Part shown: positions 1 to 26,039 of the stretch, piece after piece | Layout: every line of letters starts with the position of its first letter | Numbering within the stretch: position 1 is the stretch's first letter | Position numbers and translations under genes: made by a program | Notes under the pieces: generated by a model | Told to the model about the DNA's origin: nothing | The model's database searches: none | Seen by the model: the letters and a program-made list of their open reading frames with translations, nothing else | From: Xiphophorus maculatus | Taxonomy: Eukaryota > Chordata > Actinopteri > Cyprinodontiformes > Poeciliidae | NCBI RefSeq assembly: GCF_002775205.1 | Contig: NC_036459.1 | Coordinates: 18,398,312-18,462,311 of the forward strand | Direction of reading: 5' to 3' | Length of the DNA stretch: 64,000 bases

Positions 1-75
1 CAGAAATCAGATCAGGCTATAAATGGTTTTCTAATAAGCTGAGAATGTTGGATAATTGAATCTGAGGTGCATCAC

Positions 76-14338
<14,263 letters not shown>

Positions 14339-14560
14339 TTTTTTTCTCAGCCGGCTTCAGAAAAGGAAGAAAGGAAAGAAAAGAGAGGTGGAAGGGGAGA
14401 GCAGAGCCGAAAATAGGTAGATATGGACCGCAGTCTGCTGCTGCTGCTCCCCGGCCAGTCAGTCAGTCAGTCAGTCAGTCAGTCAGTCAGTCAGTCAGCG
14501 CCTCTCTGTCTCACCCCTCCCTGACTTCCTCACTCCCCCAGACACCGCCCCCAACTCCCA
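14339..14560 (-). promoter_or_regulatory. Putative mapk11 5'UTR and proximal promoter
   Basis: The sequence directly upstream of the mapk11 ATG, richer in G+C than its surroundings and purine-rich on the plus strand (14355-14410), then crossed by a (TCAG)n tract. The location is inferred from the start codon only. No TATA box or mapped transcription start can be claimed. Confidence 0.35.
14456..14498. repeat. (TCAG)n tetranucleotide microsatellite
   Basis: About ten tandem CAGT units, 118-160 bp upstream of the mapk11 start codon, so probably in its 5'UTR or core promoter. Confidence 0.95.
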
Positions 14561-14599
14561 ACCATCCACTGGAGAAACTCATTACACAACAACCAGTCA

Positions 14600-14710
14600 C
14601 TATATTATATTATATTATATTATATTATATTATATTATATTATATTATATTATATTATATTATATTATATTATATTATATTATATGTAATATTAATATTA
14701 TATTATATTA
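14600..14710. repeat. (TATAT)n pentanucleotide microsatellite
   Basis: About 17 tandem ATATT/TATAT units followed by degenerate copies. Located 260-370 bp upstream of the mapk11 ATG. Confidence 0.95.
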
Positions 14711-17700
14711 AGATGTTGATGTAAGTCATATTTCATCCGAGTGTTTTCAGATTTTGATTTATTCCTTTTATTTATGTTTTTTACTTAATTTTATTGCTTA
14801 ATTTACTCACTCAAATCGACCCAATCAACTACAAAGGATTGCACGGTTGTGAAAACAATATTACACATAGTTTCAAAAGCTATCACAAATCAAAATCTGA
14901 GCAGTGTTGGGTTTATGACGGGACCTCATAGTCGGGAGAGGCCCATGGTAACTCTGGAGGAGCTGCACAGATCCTCAGGGGAAGACATTTGTCCACAGAA
15001 CAGTCAAACGCTTCCAAGGTAGAGTGGTTAGAAGAAAGCTGGTCAGATGAGAACAAGGTTGATTTTCTTTTGCCTACATAAAAAAACCTTGTGAAATATA
15101 TATATGTTATATATATTATGTTATATCATATTAGATTAGATTATATTGTGTATATTGTATTGAATAAAGATTCGTTTGTGGCCTGTAGGGGGCACTAGTA
15201 ATCAACTCCACCGTTCAGTCATAAAACGAGGTAAAACAAACAAAAATCAGGTTTTCTAAGGTTACACATTCTACAAAACTCACAGATTTGTCTATCTATA
15301 TAAACTCCCAAAAATTACAAAATAACCAGGTAAATCCTGAAGTCTGAACAAATCAATGTGCCTTTATTTTCAGTTTTATCTCTGATACTTGTTCGTTTTA
15401 TCATTTAAAATTTCTCCAGATGTCTAACATCATGTAAAATTCTAGATTTTCAGCCTGTAGGTTTATATCCAGCCAGCCTGGAAGATCTTTTGGACCTGAT
15501 TTTAATGAATTGCTGTAGCACCTTATGAAAGATGAATATGGGCCAAAAGGTTATTATACCGAACCATGGCAGAATACAGTTTCTGTCCGAGTCTTAGAAT
15601 GAAATATTTCAAAAGATTATCAGATTTCACAGTACAATGTCTGTTTTCTATGGGGTTAGGTATTATTTGTTTGTGTGCCACTATGCCACATGGGATCTGA
15701 ACCCTGTATTGCTGCTCCAGTGCAGAAAAAAAAAGAACTCAGCATATCAGCTAAACCCAATGTAGACAGTCTGGATCTTTGCTAAGTCTCAATAATTTTG
15801 CCGGTGTGTGTTCTCCAGGAACTGCTGTAGTGCAGATATTAATGTTTCCCTTAATTCCGCTAAGAAATACCCAGAAATGGAGCAAACAAAACATAATGTG
15901 TGTTCATAGTCAGGAAGGCAGAGCTAGCTGACCATCCAGGTCGCAGTCTCCCGTGGCGACCATTTCTGATAAGTTCTGTTTCGTTCTGCATTCTGGGAGA
16001 ATAAATACTTTTAAAGAATCTATTGTGCAGTCAGAGGTGGTGTTCCTGCCGCTCTGGTATAAGTCATTAAGGAAGCTGAGGAGGATGCGGCTGATTGATT
16101 TCTGGTATTTTGACCTAGAATAGCTAAAATATTGCATCTCACAGGGGTTGATTGTAAACTAATCAGGGACAGTGACTAGATGTCATATCAAACTTTCTGG
16201 TGGTCTTTGTCAGTTAGAACAGACTGTGAGCAGAGCCACCTTGACCGGCGGCCTGTCTGAGGAACACCATCAGCTCTTCACTGGAGAGGTTCCAATCCCC
16301 CCTTCAACACCTTTGTTTGCATTTGGAAAAATATTGTGATGCATAAAAGGTCCCGTTTCAAATGTAGTGTGAATGGATCTGGTCCAGGAAACACAAGACA
16401 ACACAGATTCCTGTCAAGTCTTCCAATTAAGTCATTCACAGAAATCCCAAAGACATTGGTACTGGTCTCAGTCACTTCAACTTGAGCTTTTTCTTCAACA
16501 AGGACCCTGGCATTTGGTAAACCCACCCAGCTAGGGAAGCTTTGGTCTGTATCCTGTGTAAAATCTTGAAATGTTGGATATTCAATTTCAGAGACATGTG
16601 ATGGTGTGCCATATAGCCTGTATCACTAGTTGAGGTAAGTAGGACACCTCAGGATGCTGGTAACTTTCTGGGTCACATACAGCTGGATGTCAATATCCAC
16701 ATCATCAATATCAATGGTGGAGCAGTGGGTGGAGAGACCAGCTGAGTAATCCATCATAACAGTGTTAATGGTTTCAGCACATCAGAAAGAATGGTGTAGT
16801 CTGCCTGGTTGCTCAACTGGTCTATTTAGTCCAGAAGTAAAGGAAATACAGCTGGATTGTCGTCACATGTAGAACAGAACCAGTGTTTGTTGGTTCTGAC
16901 CCGTTTCCACTGTGAGAACAGCTGAACTGTGTTTCTGGTTTATCAGATTCACTACTACAGAAAGAGTCTGAATGCCTGCCGCTGGTTTAAGGGTTTGACT
17001 AGATGCAGCCGGATTATAGGAGAGTTAAAATATTTATTCCTCTAATAATTTCTGGTTTTGATTTATTAAAATATATCTGTCATTTTAAATGTGAAAAAAT
17101 TGTTTTAAAGGTTTTCTTTTTTGAGAGCCATATGTGCCCAATACACTTTCATATTTTTTGGGCAGCTGGTTGACTAATAATTAATCATAACAAGAATTTA
17201 AACTGGAATCATTTTCTTTCATTTCTGGCCTTAGTCAAACATTTCATAGTTACTCATGGAGTTTATGTTTCATTTTTCAGCTTTCAGGGCCTCTAAAATG
17301 ATGGAAATCTAACAGTAGGTGGCGTACTGTTCCCATGTTTTGAATGTGACTGTCTTTATCTTTCTTTAGAAATATCAGGATGAGCCCGACGTATCAAAGT
17401 AACTTACAGGCCACTTTAGAGTCAGGAAGGATGTTTTCTCAGCAGAACACTGAGTGGTAATAAACTGATTTCATCTGCTGATGGTCATAATGTTATGGCT
17501 GATCAGTGAATATGATAAACATCTATTTTTTTTCTTTTCCTTCAGTGAGTCAGATTCATGGGAAGTTTCTGTGATGTGTTCAAGGACAGCGTGTACAGCA
17601 GATGCCATTAAACCATCACAGTCATGAGCAGTGAAGGAAGAAAGGCCCACGTGTTTATCACTCACCACAGACATAATTTATTAACTGATAACATTTCCAG

Positions 17701-18240
17701 TCACCTTGGATCTTTGTCACGTTTGAGCAATCCAATAGACAGGCCTTTTATTGTTTTGTCCCATGTGGCAATGTGGAAATTATTGTTTATCATTAATAAA
17801 TGAAGGTTCTGGGACTCACTGCAGATGAACTCAGTACAACCAGTAATTGTCTTATATGTTCATGTGGAGCTAAAGAATATTTCCTTGGAGTGCAATATTT
17901 TTAAAAATAGATGCATAATAAAAAACAACTTCAAGTTCATATTCTCAATATCACTTCTCTGGAGTAATGATTGCATTTTATGGACGTACAACGTCTTTGC
18001 TTCCTAACGTCACAACATCACTTCTTTTTCACTTTGTCTCAGCTACACATTCTAATGTATTTCATTGGGAAATAGTAAGAAAATAATAAGAGTTTTTGAA
18101 ATATTTTACTCAACATTTGAAGAGTCTGGCATGTAACTGAATTCAGGCTGCAATGAACGAGGTGCTGTTTGAAATCAACAGCAATAATTTGAATTATCAT
18201 AGTCTGTCATAAGAGAAGAAAAATGTAGGTTAATTTTTCA
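14711..18240. other. Intergenic DNA with degraded repeats
   Basis: No convincing gene. Around 14925-15060 there is wording typical of decayed Tc1-like insertions (GGAGGAGCTGCACAGATC and neighbouring sequence). A possible decayed coding stretch on the minus strand (16278-16700) is listed separately. The rest is AT-rich and featureless by eye. Confidence 0.5.
16278..16700 (-). pseudogene. Possible decayed coding fragment, unrecognised
   Basis: A minus-strand frame (16526-16278, extending upstream to about 16620 without a start) reads like real protein in places: VSEIEYPTFQDF, VGLPNARVLVEEK, ISVNDLIGRLDRN. Further upstream a different frame gives STIDIDDVDIDIQLYV. Stops and frame changes interrupt it, there are no clear splice sites and I do not recognise the family. 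It could be a retrocopy, an old transposon ORF, or chance. Confidence 0.25.
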
Positions 18241-18249
18241 GTCATAGGT

Positions 18250-18640
18250 CAGAGCAAAAATATTTAACTTGAAGCTAAATATTTAGCTGAGCTAAATATC
18301 TAATATGGAGCTCAATATTTAGTTTATAAATTACATATTTAGTTACAAAATACAGTACATATTAATCTACAAACAAAATATTTAGATCCAAACTAAATAT
18401 TCAGTTAGCCAGCTACACATTTAGCTTCAAACTAAAAATGCAAATTTAAATTCAAAGTAAATATTTAGCTTACTAACTGTTTTGCTTCATACTAAATATT
18501 TAGAAGAGAGCAAACATATTTAATTTGAAACTAAATATTTAGCTAGATGTCTTATTGAGCTAAACTAAATATCTACGTTTGAGCTTAATAGTTAGATGGT
18601 AAATTAAATATTTAGCTTGCTACATATGTAGCTTCAAACT
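18250..18640. repeat. Diverged TAAATATTTAG-rich tract
   Basis: The short motifs CTAAATATTTAG and TTTAGCTTCAAACTAAA recur irregularly at least ten times on both strands, with variable spacing. It resembles a decayed minisatellite with a self-complementary core. No ORF. Confidence 0.55.
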
Positions 18641-19612
18641 GTGATGATTATAAATAAATAACATTTATTCAACAAATATGACTTTGAAAAGTGAACCCCA
18701 ATTTTTTACACTTGTGACAGGCTAAATAACATAAATTATTGCTGTTAATTTTTTATTTCATTTGTATGAAAACAACAAAGTGCAACCAATTACATAAATG
18801 AACCTTCAGAGCATTTCCCTTCTTTTCTTAACAATATTAATATAGCATGATATGAAATCACAGGGTTTGCTATTTTCTATATTCATGTGCCTTTTATTGG
18901 ATAGTGTGTGATTAGAAACAAAATAACTGTATAATATGAATACCTGGTGGCCAAAGTTGGGTTTAAATCCTGAACTGCTTTCCTGCAATGCCTTTGTTTG
19001 GAATAGCAATAATTCCAAACAAAGGCATTATTGCTAATGCAAATGTTTTATCATGTTGGGTTTTTCCCTGATCTTATGATCACCTTGTATTCTTCCTGTG
19101 CTCATATTTACAGCACTTGAAACCAGATATTAGTCCTACAGTTTAAAGGACACTTAATCTATTGATCTAAATTGTTTAAAAAAAATACTTTATTGACTAC
19201 AAGTCTAATATTTGACGGAGGACACGGAAGAGCTAAGAGTAGCAACACAAACTTTGATGACCAACGGGAAATTTCCACTGTGGAAAAGTTGAACGTTTAC
19301 AACGGCATCATTTGGAAAGTGGGTTAAATATTATTGTAGGAGGAGTGTGAGCTGATATCCTGTTCAAGAGCCGGAATTAGACTAACAGAGATAAGACAGA
19401 AGGAAAGGTGGACTTGTCAACAAATGAGAAAAAGTACAGTACTAATACAATAATGCAAAATAAATAACAAAGAAGATTTTTTTTTAAAGTAGAGTTGCTG
19501 GTTCTGCAAGTTCAAGTTTCACTAAAACTATTGTTGGACAGCCTAGAATAATGTATCTGTTTATTTCTGCTTGCTTCTCAACTATTTTAGAACTTTCTTT
19601 GACCTTCCAGAA

Positions 19613-19836
19613 CAGGGTTGGGCAACTCCAGGCCTCTAGGGCTGGTCTCCTGAAACTTTTAGACGTGTCTCTACTTCAACACACCTGATTCAAATAATGA
19701 GGTCATTAGCAGGACTCTGGAGAACTTGACTGCACTTCGGAGGTGATTCAGCTATTGGATTCAAGTGTGTTTGATCAGGGAGACATCTAAGAGTTGCAGG
19801 ACACCGGCCCTCGAGGACCAGGATCGCCCACCCCTG
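19613..19836. mobile_element. Short non-autonomous hAT-like element with 8-bp target duplication
   Basis: It starts CAGGGTTGGGCAACTCC and ends GATCGCCCACCCCTG, imperfect inverted ends of a familiar fish hAT-N type. It is flanked by TTCCAGAA (19605-19612) and TTCTAGAA (19837-19844), a 7/8 match for the 8-bp duplication that hAT transposases make. It interrupts the left palindrome arm and is absent at the matching place in the right arm. A related fragment starts at about 24476. Confidence 0.75.
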
Positions 19837-20139
19837 TTCTAGAACGTGGTAGCATTTTATTGAATGTTGCACTTTTCTATGTTAGCAGTGGTTCCCAACC
19901 GGACGCGGACCGGTACGAGTCGGTGGCCCAATTGGTACCGGGCCGTGCAAGAAATACTTAAAAAATTCCTTTTATGTATTATTTGAGTCTGGAGGATCTT
20001 TTATTTTGAAATTTTTTTAACTGGATTCTCCCGGTTACGTCAACATTGAGCCCATAAGCAGCAAAATGAGTAAGAAACAGATCAGATGTCTTTGGAAAAA
20101 AAAAGGTTTTAGCGGTAATAAAAAGGTTGGGGACCAAGC

Positions 20140-21640
20140 CTCTTTGTGCCTCCGTCGGTCCTGGTATCGAGACGCCTCCCTGTCCCTCCATCGCAGTGGT
20201 CCCAAACCCCCGGCCGCGGACCTGTATTACAGGGATTACGCAGTCAATGACTGCAATCGAGGAATACATTCATCAAATTCCGGAGGGGGATTGGGAGCAT
20301 TTTGAATTTTTACACCTGGATGAGAGTATCACAGAGAGGACCAAATACCTTTTGCATTACCTGACGGAGGTCTTCTCTGATTTCGTTTGGGACGTACATG
20401 AGAACCTGAAGTACAAATATGGCGACTTAAAAGCCATATTTGGAAACCAGGTTTCCCGGGCTATGGGAGTCGACGAGATCATTCAGGGAGAGTGTGCCGA
20501 TGTGTTTAACGTGCTTTTCTTGAAGCAAGTTTTATCTGTGGTCACATCTCATATGGATGATGAAGACCCCATGTCGTTCCTTAAGCTGGGTTTAGGGCTC
20601 ATTTCTTTGGTTCAAAACTGTGATCAGTATCGTCCAAGAACTGATAACAGTGAGAAGAAAAATCGAAGAACCGAGTACGTCATTTGAGAAACAGAGAAAG
20701 GACACAATCCGTTTGTTAGGTCGTTGATGTGTCAAAGCATCAGCGAGTCCATGACACTTTGTTGTCTTGAGTCCTTGAAAGAGGCAGAGGAGCGCATTGT
20801 TCACCACATCTGCGCTAACATCGAGGACCACCCAACAGAAATCCAGCAGAACTGGCTTCCAAGCCTGAGCAAAAAGGTTTTCAGGGACCTAACAAAAAGC
20901 TTGGACTGTTCTGCTGGATGGACTCTGGCGTTCATGGAGCACAAGGTAGTTGACGACACAATTGTGTCCCAGTATTTCACCAAATGAGGGCCGATAGTGA
21001 CATACCTCTGTCGATCCTGGCTCCATGACGCCCCTCTGTGCCTCTGCCTCTTTGTGCCTCCGTCGGTCCTGGTATCGAGACGCCTCCCTGTCCCTCCATC
21101 GCAATGATCCCAAACCCCCGGCCGCGGACCGGTACCGGTCTGTGGACCAATGGATATTTCCATATTATGTATTATTTGAGTCTGGAGGATCTTTTATTTT
21201 GAAAATCCTTGAACCGGATTCTCTCGGTTACATCTTGCGCGCCAACATTGAGCCCACAAGCAGCAAAGTGAGTAAGAAACATATCAGGTGTCTTAGGAAG
21301 AAAAAAAAAAGTCTTTAGCAGGATCACCAACATGCAGAAGCATTATCTGACGGTTTCTACCCGCACCCCCTCTCCTCCGGGCCGCAGCAAAATTGCAAAG
21401 TCAATTTGAAAAGCACCACACAAAGAGGTGTTGTTTTATTACAAGACTTTTTTTCTGGTGCTAGGAATATCTTGTCCCAGTATTTCACCAAATGAGGGCC
21501 GATAGTGACATACCTCTGTCAATCCTGGCTCCATGACGCCCTTCTGTGCCTCTGCCTCTATGTGCCTCCGTCGGTCCTGGTATCGAGATGCCTCCCTGTC
21601 CCTCCATCGCAGTGGTCCCCAACCCCTGGGATGCGGACTG
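20140..21640. repeat. Direct repeats flanking the captured ORF
   Basis: A module of about 80-90 bp (GTGCCTCCGTCGGTCCTGG, then CTCCCTGTCCCTCCATCGCA, then a CAGTGGTCCC-type hAT end) occurs at 20143-20220, 21054-21130 and 21563-21630. The ORF lies between copies one and two. The last 20 bp of the ORF plus its downstream sequence (CCAGTATTTCACCAAATGA, then GGGCCGATAGTGACATACC) is itself repeated at 21477-21512. This indicates segmental duplication inside the composite. Confidence 0.75.
20247..20987 (+). pseudogene. Unrecognised ORF carried in the hAT-like composite, one internal stop
   Basis: From ATG 20247 a frame of 246 codons runs to TGA 20985-20987, broken only by one in-frame TGA at 20685-20687 (codon 147). 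The two halves share one frame and both look like ordinary globular protein: MTAIEEYIHQIPEGDWEHF, LFLKQVLSVVTSHMDDEDP, a Lys/Arg/Asn-rich stretch just before the stop, then SLKEAEERIVHHICANIED and a C-terminus ending VVDDTIVSQYFTK. No introns, no membrane segment, no transposase signature. I do not recognise the family. A captured host coding segment or retrocopy, or an accessory ORF of the element, are all possible. With the stop it would give a 146-residue product. Confidence 0.55.
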
Positions 21641-24270
21641 CCCACAAGCAGCAAAATGAGTAAGAAACATATCAGATGTCTTTGGAAATTTTCTTTGCGA
21701 AGGGAAAAAGGCCCAGAGAAGAGACAGGAGAATGGATTTATCTTGGTAGGTCCAACCCCTCTCTGCATGATATTTTGACCGGTACGTTAATGAGACAATG
21801 AAGCCTTCAAACTGCTTTGCCATGTAGAGACCAAGCACCCTGTGCATAAGCAACACTTTGGGTGTCATTGTCTCTCCTCACTCCCAGATGGGACCGTCTG
21901 GTTGCAGAGAAACAAGCTCAGAGATCCCATTAGTCTTTATCGTGAGTTAAAATTTTCACGAAAGTAAAATGTTTGTTTTTGTGGCGCATCTGTATCTTAT
22001 TTTGAAGGGATATGTAAACGTTACCATAGCGACCAGAGTCAGAGACCGTTAGGGCAGTGGACGAGATAAGAGGAGTAGAGCTTGTGAGTTTTAGGTCTGG
22101 TTCACACAGCACGATTTAAGGATTGTCGCTGATTTTCCAAACCTCTGTGACCACACACGCCACGAGCCGATAAAAGTCCAACAGGTTCGATCGATTCTTG
22201 TGTCCAGCCACACGGCAGGAGCAACACGCCACACACGAACCGATTCCACTCACGAACATCCCGATTCCAGAAGAAAATCCAGTAAAACCCCCAACATACT
22301 ATATGTGAATTTAGAATAACCAAACACGGATGACGATGTAGAAGCAGTAGTGATAGTTTGTGGACTCATTTTAAGCGATAAAAGACGTAACATAAAGAAA
22401 AGGCTTTTGATAAAAGACGGCGGGAGCAGCCGCTCTATTTGCTGCTCTATGATTTGGAGGTGAGTTATGTTTTTTCGTAGTTAATATTTTTTACTGAATA
22501 AACAGAACCACATATAATAAACATTTATAAAAATGACCTTTACATATAGTAATAAACATTTCCACATATCACCTCTGATGTCCACCGGACTCTCAGTTGC
22601 CATGTCAACCGTTTGGAGTTCCTCTCAGTTCTTGCTTATTACGTCACTCACCGCGCTTTCTGATTGGCTACCTGTCACATTCAAAAGGCTGCGTTCTCTC
22701 ACCCAGTCAGGAAAAACCCCGCACGCTGCGAAACTTGGGCCAAGACAATGTTGAATATGCCGGATTTTACATCGGGCATATTCAACACACCACCAAGTAA
22801 CACACCACACACTGCAGGAGGTTGTAAGATTGTCGTAAAGGGAAAATCATGGGGGGGAAAAAAGGCTTTAGCGGGAACACCAACATGCAGAAGCATTATC
22901 TGACGGTTTCTACCCGCACCCCCTCTCCCCCCGGGCCGCAGCAAAATTGCAAAGTCGTAACACCGGGCCGCGGTAATAAAAAGGTTGGGGACCACTGTTC
23001 TATAATTTATGCTAGCATTCTCCACAAATTTCTAGAATATTCTATTCCAAGTTAACAACCAGAACGAAGCTGAAGTTGGTTTCCAATTCTAGCTTCTGAT
23101 TCGGGAAATGGCTGCAGCAGAATAATCTAGTCCAGGTTTGAAGAGTCTACGTGTTGTCGTTTTTAAACTAGAGTCGATTAAAGATGCGGAAGGTAGTGAA
23201 AAATTAGGTGTAATCTCCCTTTAGCCATTTCCCGAATCAGAAGCTAGAATTGGAAACCAACTTCAGCTTCGTTCTGGAATAGAATATTCTAGAAGTTTGT
23301 GGAGAATGCTAGCATAAGTCATAGAACTTTTAGAAAAGGATAGTACTAAGTGCAACATTCAATAAAATGTAAAAAATCTAAAATAATTGAGAAGCAAGCA
23401 GAAATAAACAGATATGTTATTCTAGGCTGTCCAACAATAGTTTTAGTGAAACTTGAACTTGCAGAAAAGAAAAAGAAAAAAATTCTTCTTTATTTTGCAT
23501 TATTGTATTAGTACTGTATATTTTCTCATTTGTTGACAAGTCCACCTTTCCTTCTGTCTTATCTCTGTCTAATTCCGGCTCTTGAACAGGATATCAGCTC
23601 ACACTCCTCCTACAATAATATTTAACCCACTTTCCAAATGATGCCGTTGTAAACGTTCAACTTTTCCACAGTGGAAATTTCCCGTTGGTCATCAAAGTTT
23701 GTGTTGCTGCTTTTAGCTCTTCCATGTCCTTCGTCGAATATTAGACTTGTAGTCAGTAAAGTAATTTTTAAACAATTTAGATCAATAGATTAAGTGTCCT
23801 TTAAACTGTAGGACTAATATCTGGTTTCAAGTGCTGTAAATATGAGCACAGGAAGAATACGAGGTGATCATAAGATCAGGGAAAAACCCAACATGATAAA
23901 ACATTTGCATTAGCAATAATGCCTTTGTTTGGAATTATTGCTATTCCAAACAAAGGCATTGCAGGAAAGCAGTTCAGGATTTAAACCCAACTTTGGCCAC
24001 CAGGTATTCATATTATACAGTTATTTTGTTTCTAATCACACACTATCCAATAAAAGGCACATGAATATAGAAAATAGCAAACCCTGTGATTTCATATCAT
24101 GCTATATTAATATTAAGAAAAGAAGGGAAATGCTCTGAAGGTTCATTTATGTAATTGGTTGCACTTTGTTGTTTTCATACATATGAGGTGGAAATAAAAA
24201 ATTAGCTGCAATAATTTATCTTATTTAGCCTGTCACAATGTAAAAAATTGGGGTTCACTATTCATATTTG

Positions 24271-25410
24271 TCATATTTCAATTCTATTTCAAAAACACTT
24301 TATTAATCCCAATGATGTAGATGTAACTCATGAATTCTTCAAAGAGTTATTGTTAACGGTGATGGCTGTTGGAAGGAAAGATCTTCTACTGTTAAGTGAA
24401 GTTTCACAAATCAGAAAAAAGTTTCACAAATCATAAACATTGTTTTAAATAATTTATGTTTGAAGAGTGTAGGTCAGGGGTGCACAAAGTGGGTCCTCGA
24501 GGGCCGGCATCCTGCATGTTTAATGTGTTTAATCTCACCGCAAACTCCAATTTCTTCAAACACCATGATGCGGCTGGGGCCTTTAGACATGAAAGCTTCA
24601 ACGCTAACATACACACAGCCTCCTCTGCGACACACACACACACAAAGACAAAACCCAGACCGGTGGCCCGGTGACTTGGGGAACGCTGGTTCCTGCGTTT
24701 GGAGGAGGAACACCTCGCCTTGGAGAACTGACTGTTCTGTAAGAGTAAGTGACGTTTAAATGAGAATCCAGTTTAACAGAAGGTTGTTTTGTGTTTGTTC
24801 TTTTCAAAATTAATAAGTGAGAATTTGTCTCACATGTGCATTCTATGAATATTAAAAAAGTTACAAACTTCCATTAGCATGTTATTTAACATATTTATTT
24901 GATTCTTTATTTACGTTTTGCTGTTATTATCTCCACCAGTGGTTTATTGACTGTAGCTGGTTTAAAGTCTGTGTCATAAACTCAGCTTTGAAGAGTCGAG
25001 GCGCAGCAGCTGGACGCTCTGAGACTCTGATTGTTTTTTTGGGTCAGAACACGCTCTTGGACTGAGAAATAGAAGGGTCCATCACTTTCTTTAATTACTA
25101 CACGATATGTGTTTTACTATCTGATAACTCTTATCTGAGAGATAACAGCGCATTTTTACAACTGATACTTCTTTTCATCAGCTCTTTATGGGTTTAAAGA
25201 TAAAATTAAAACAGATCTGGACGTTTTTTCTGTCCCTGTCGTAGGTCCTGAAAAATGAGTAGAATCTTCAGTTCCAGTTAAGGTTTTTATTCTTGCAACA
25301 GATTGTTTTTTTCTTGTTCTTTTTGTCCCACTAATGTTGCGTATTTGCATTGCTTATCTTTGATGATTCTGTGTTAAAATCTGAAAGATATCATCTGAAA
25401 AAAACACACA
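24271..25410. other. Intergenic DNA with repeat fragments
   Basis: A worn ACTTTATTAATCCCAATG tail-type motif at 24296-24316 resembles a LINE or SINE 3' end. A hAT-N half-element starts near 24476 and contains a short (CA)n at 24628-24645. No gene seen. Confidence 0.5.
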
Positions 25411-25418
25411 GATTAACT

Positions 25419-25717
25419 CAGTGGTTCCCAAAGTGTGGGGCGCGCCCCCTGGGCGGGGTGCGGTTCCATTGCAGGGTGGACGCGGGAAGCAGTATGGATG
25501 AAAAAAAAACAGTTACACAAAAGTGTTTCACTGTAAAGATGGTTTGAAGTGGGTTTTGTTGCAACCTGAATTGTGAAATAAACTTCAGTGGAGTTTGAAA
25601 ACAAAATATGTGTATAGGTTTATGTCTGCTTGAACAATGTGTGTGCCAAGTTGATGTTTTTTTTTTCTTTTTGGGGGGGATTTCATTTTAATCCAGAAGA
25701 AAATCTTTGGGAACCAC
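25419..25717. mobile_element. Short hAT-like element, related to 53182-53495
   Basis: It starts CAGTGGTTCCCAAAGTGTG and ends with the inverted CTTTGGGAACCAC. The GC-rich left end (GGGGCGCGCCCC) and an AT-rich interior are shared with the element at 53182-53495, which lies in the opposite orientation. No coding capacity. The 8-bp duplication was not convincing here. Confidence 0.7.
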
Positions 25718-26039
25718 AACCAGTAAACCAGCTGGTTGGAGTGGATCTACTTAGTGAGTCTGAGCAGAAATAATGACATTTATGTAAGTTGTTCACATTT
25801 TTTATCTTCTGGCTCATTTTACCTCCATTTATTTAGGAAGAGTTGAATTTTGTTTTATCTTGTTAAATATTAACTGTTTCACAAGTGAAACTGAATGAAC
25901 CGTCAACAGTTCATTGAACTCCAGGAGTATCAGTATGTATTTGAAATGTATTAATACACAATAATTTTCCTTTATGTAGACTTTTGGTGTTTTTTTTCTC
26001 TGTACTGACTGATGCCTTTTGAAAGTAAACCTGAAACCA

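Larger units (their letters stand above)
19886..22997. mobile_element. hAT-like composite element (3.1 kb) nested in the palindrome
   Basis: The ends are inverted: CAGTGGTTCCCAACC at 19886 and GGTTGGGGACCACTG at 22997. Matching palindrome DNA resumes on each side, so the whole block is an insertion. A similar TTCTAT lies just outside both ends (3 bp away on the left), a possible worn 8-bp duplication. Inside are several repeats of hAT-type sequence (CCGCGGACC stretches; frames starting MSKKxIRCLxKK at 20066, about 21269 and about 21656), a captured ORF (20247-20987), and from about 22095 another nested repeat (GGTTCACACAGCACGATTT). No intact transposase is present. Confidence 0.75.
18673..24270. 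repeat. Large interrupted palindrome (arms about 1.05 kb)
   Basis: The right arm (23223-24270) is the inverted copy of a left arm made of 18673-19612, 19837-19885 and 22998-23113. A unique 109-bp loop lies between (23114-23222). The same 60-odd residue frame (MELLLFQTKALQ...) therefore appears on the minus strand at 19018-18806 and on the plus strand at 23929-24138; it is probably not a gene. The left arm is split by two hAT-like insertions that the right arm lacks. Removing them leaves about 1.09 kb against 1.05 kb, so the palindrome is older than both. No terminal target duplication was identified, and it may be a fold-back element or an inverted duplication. Confidence 0.85.

Noticed and set aside
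18806..24138. A duplicated small gene encoding the mirrored 70-residue frames
   Set aside because: The frames mirror each other because they lie in palindrome arms; there is no start context, splice site or recognisable domain.
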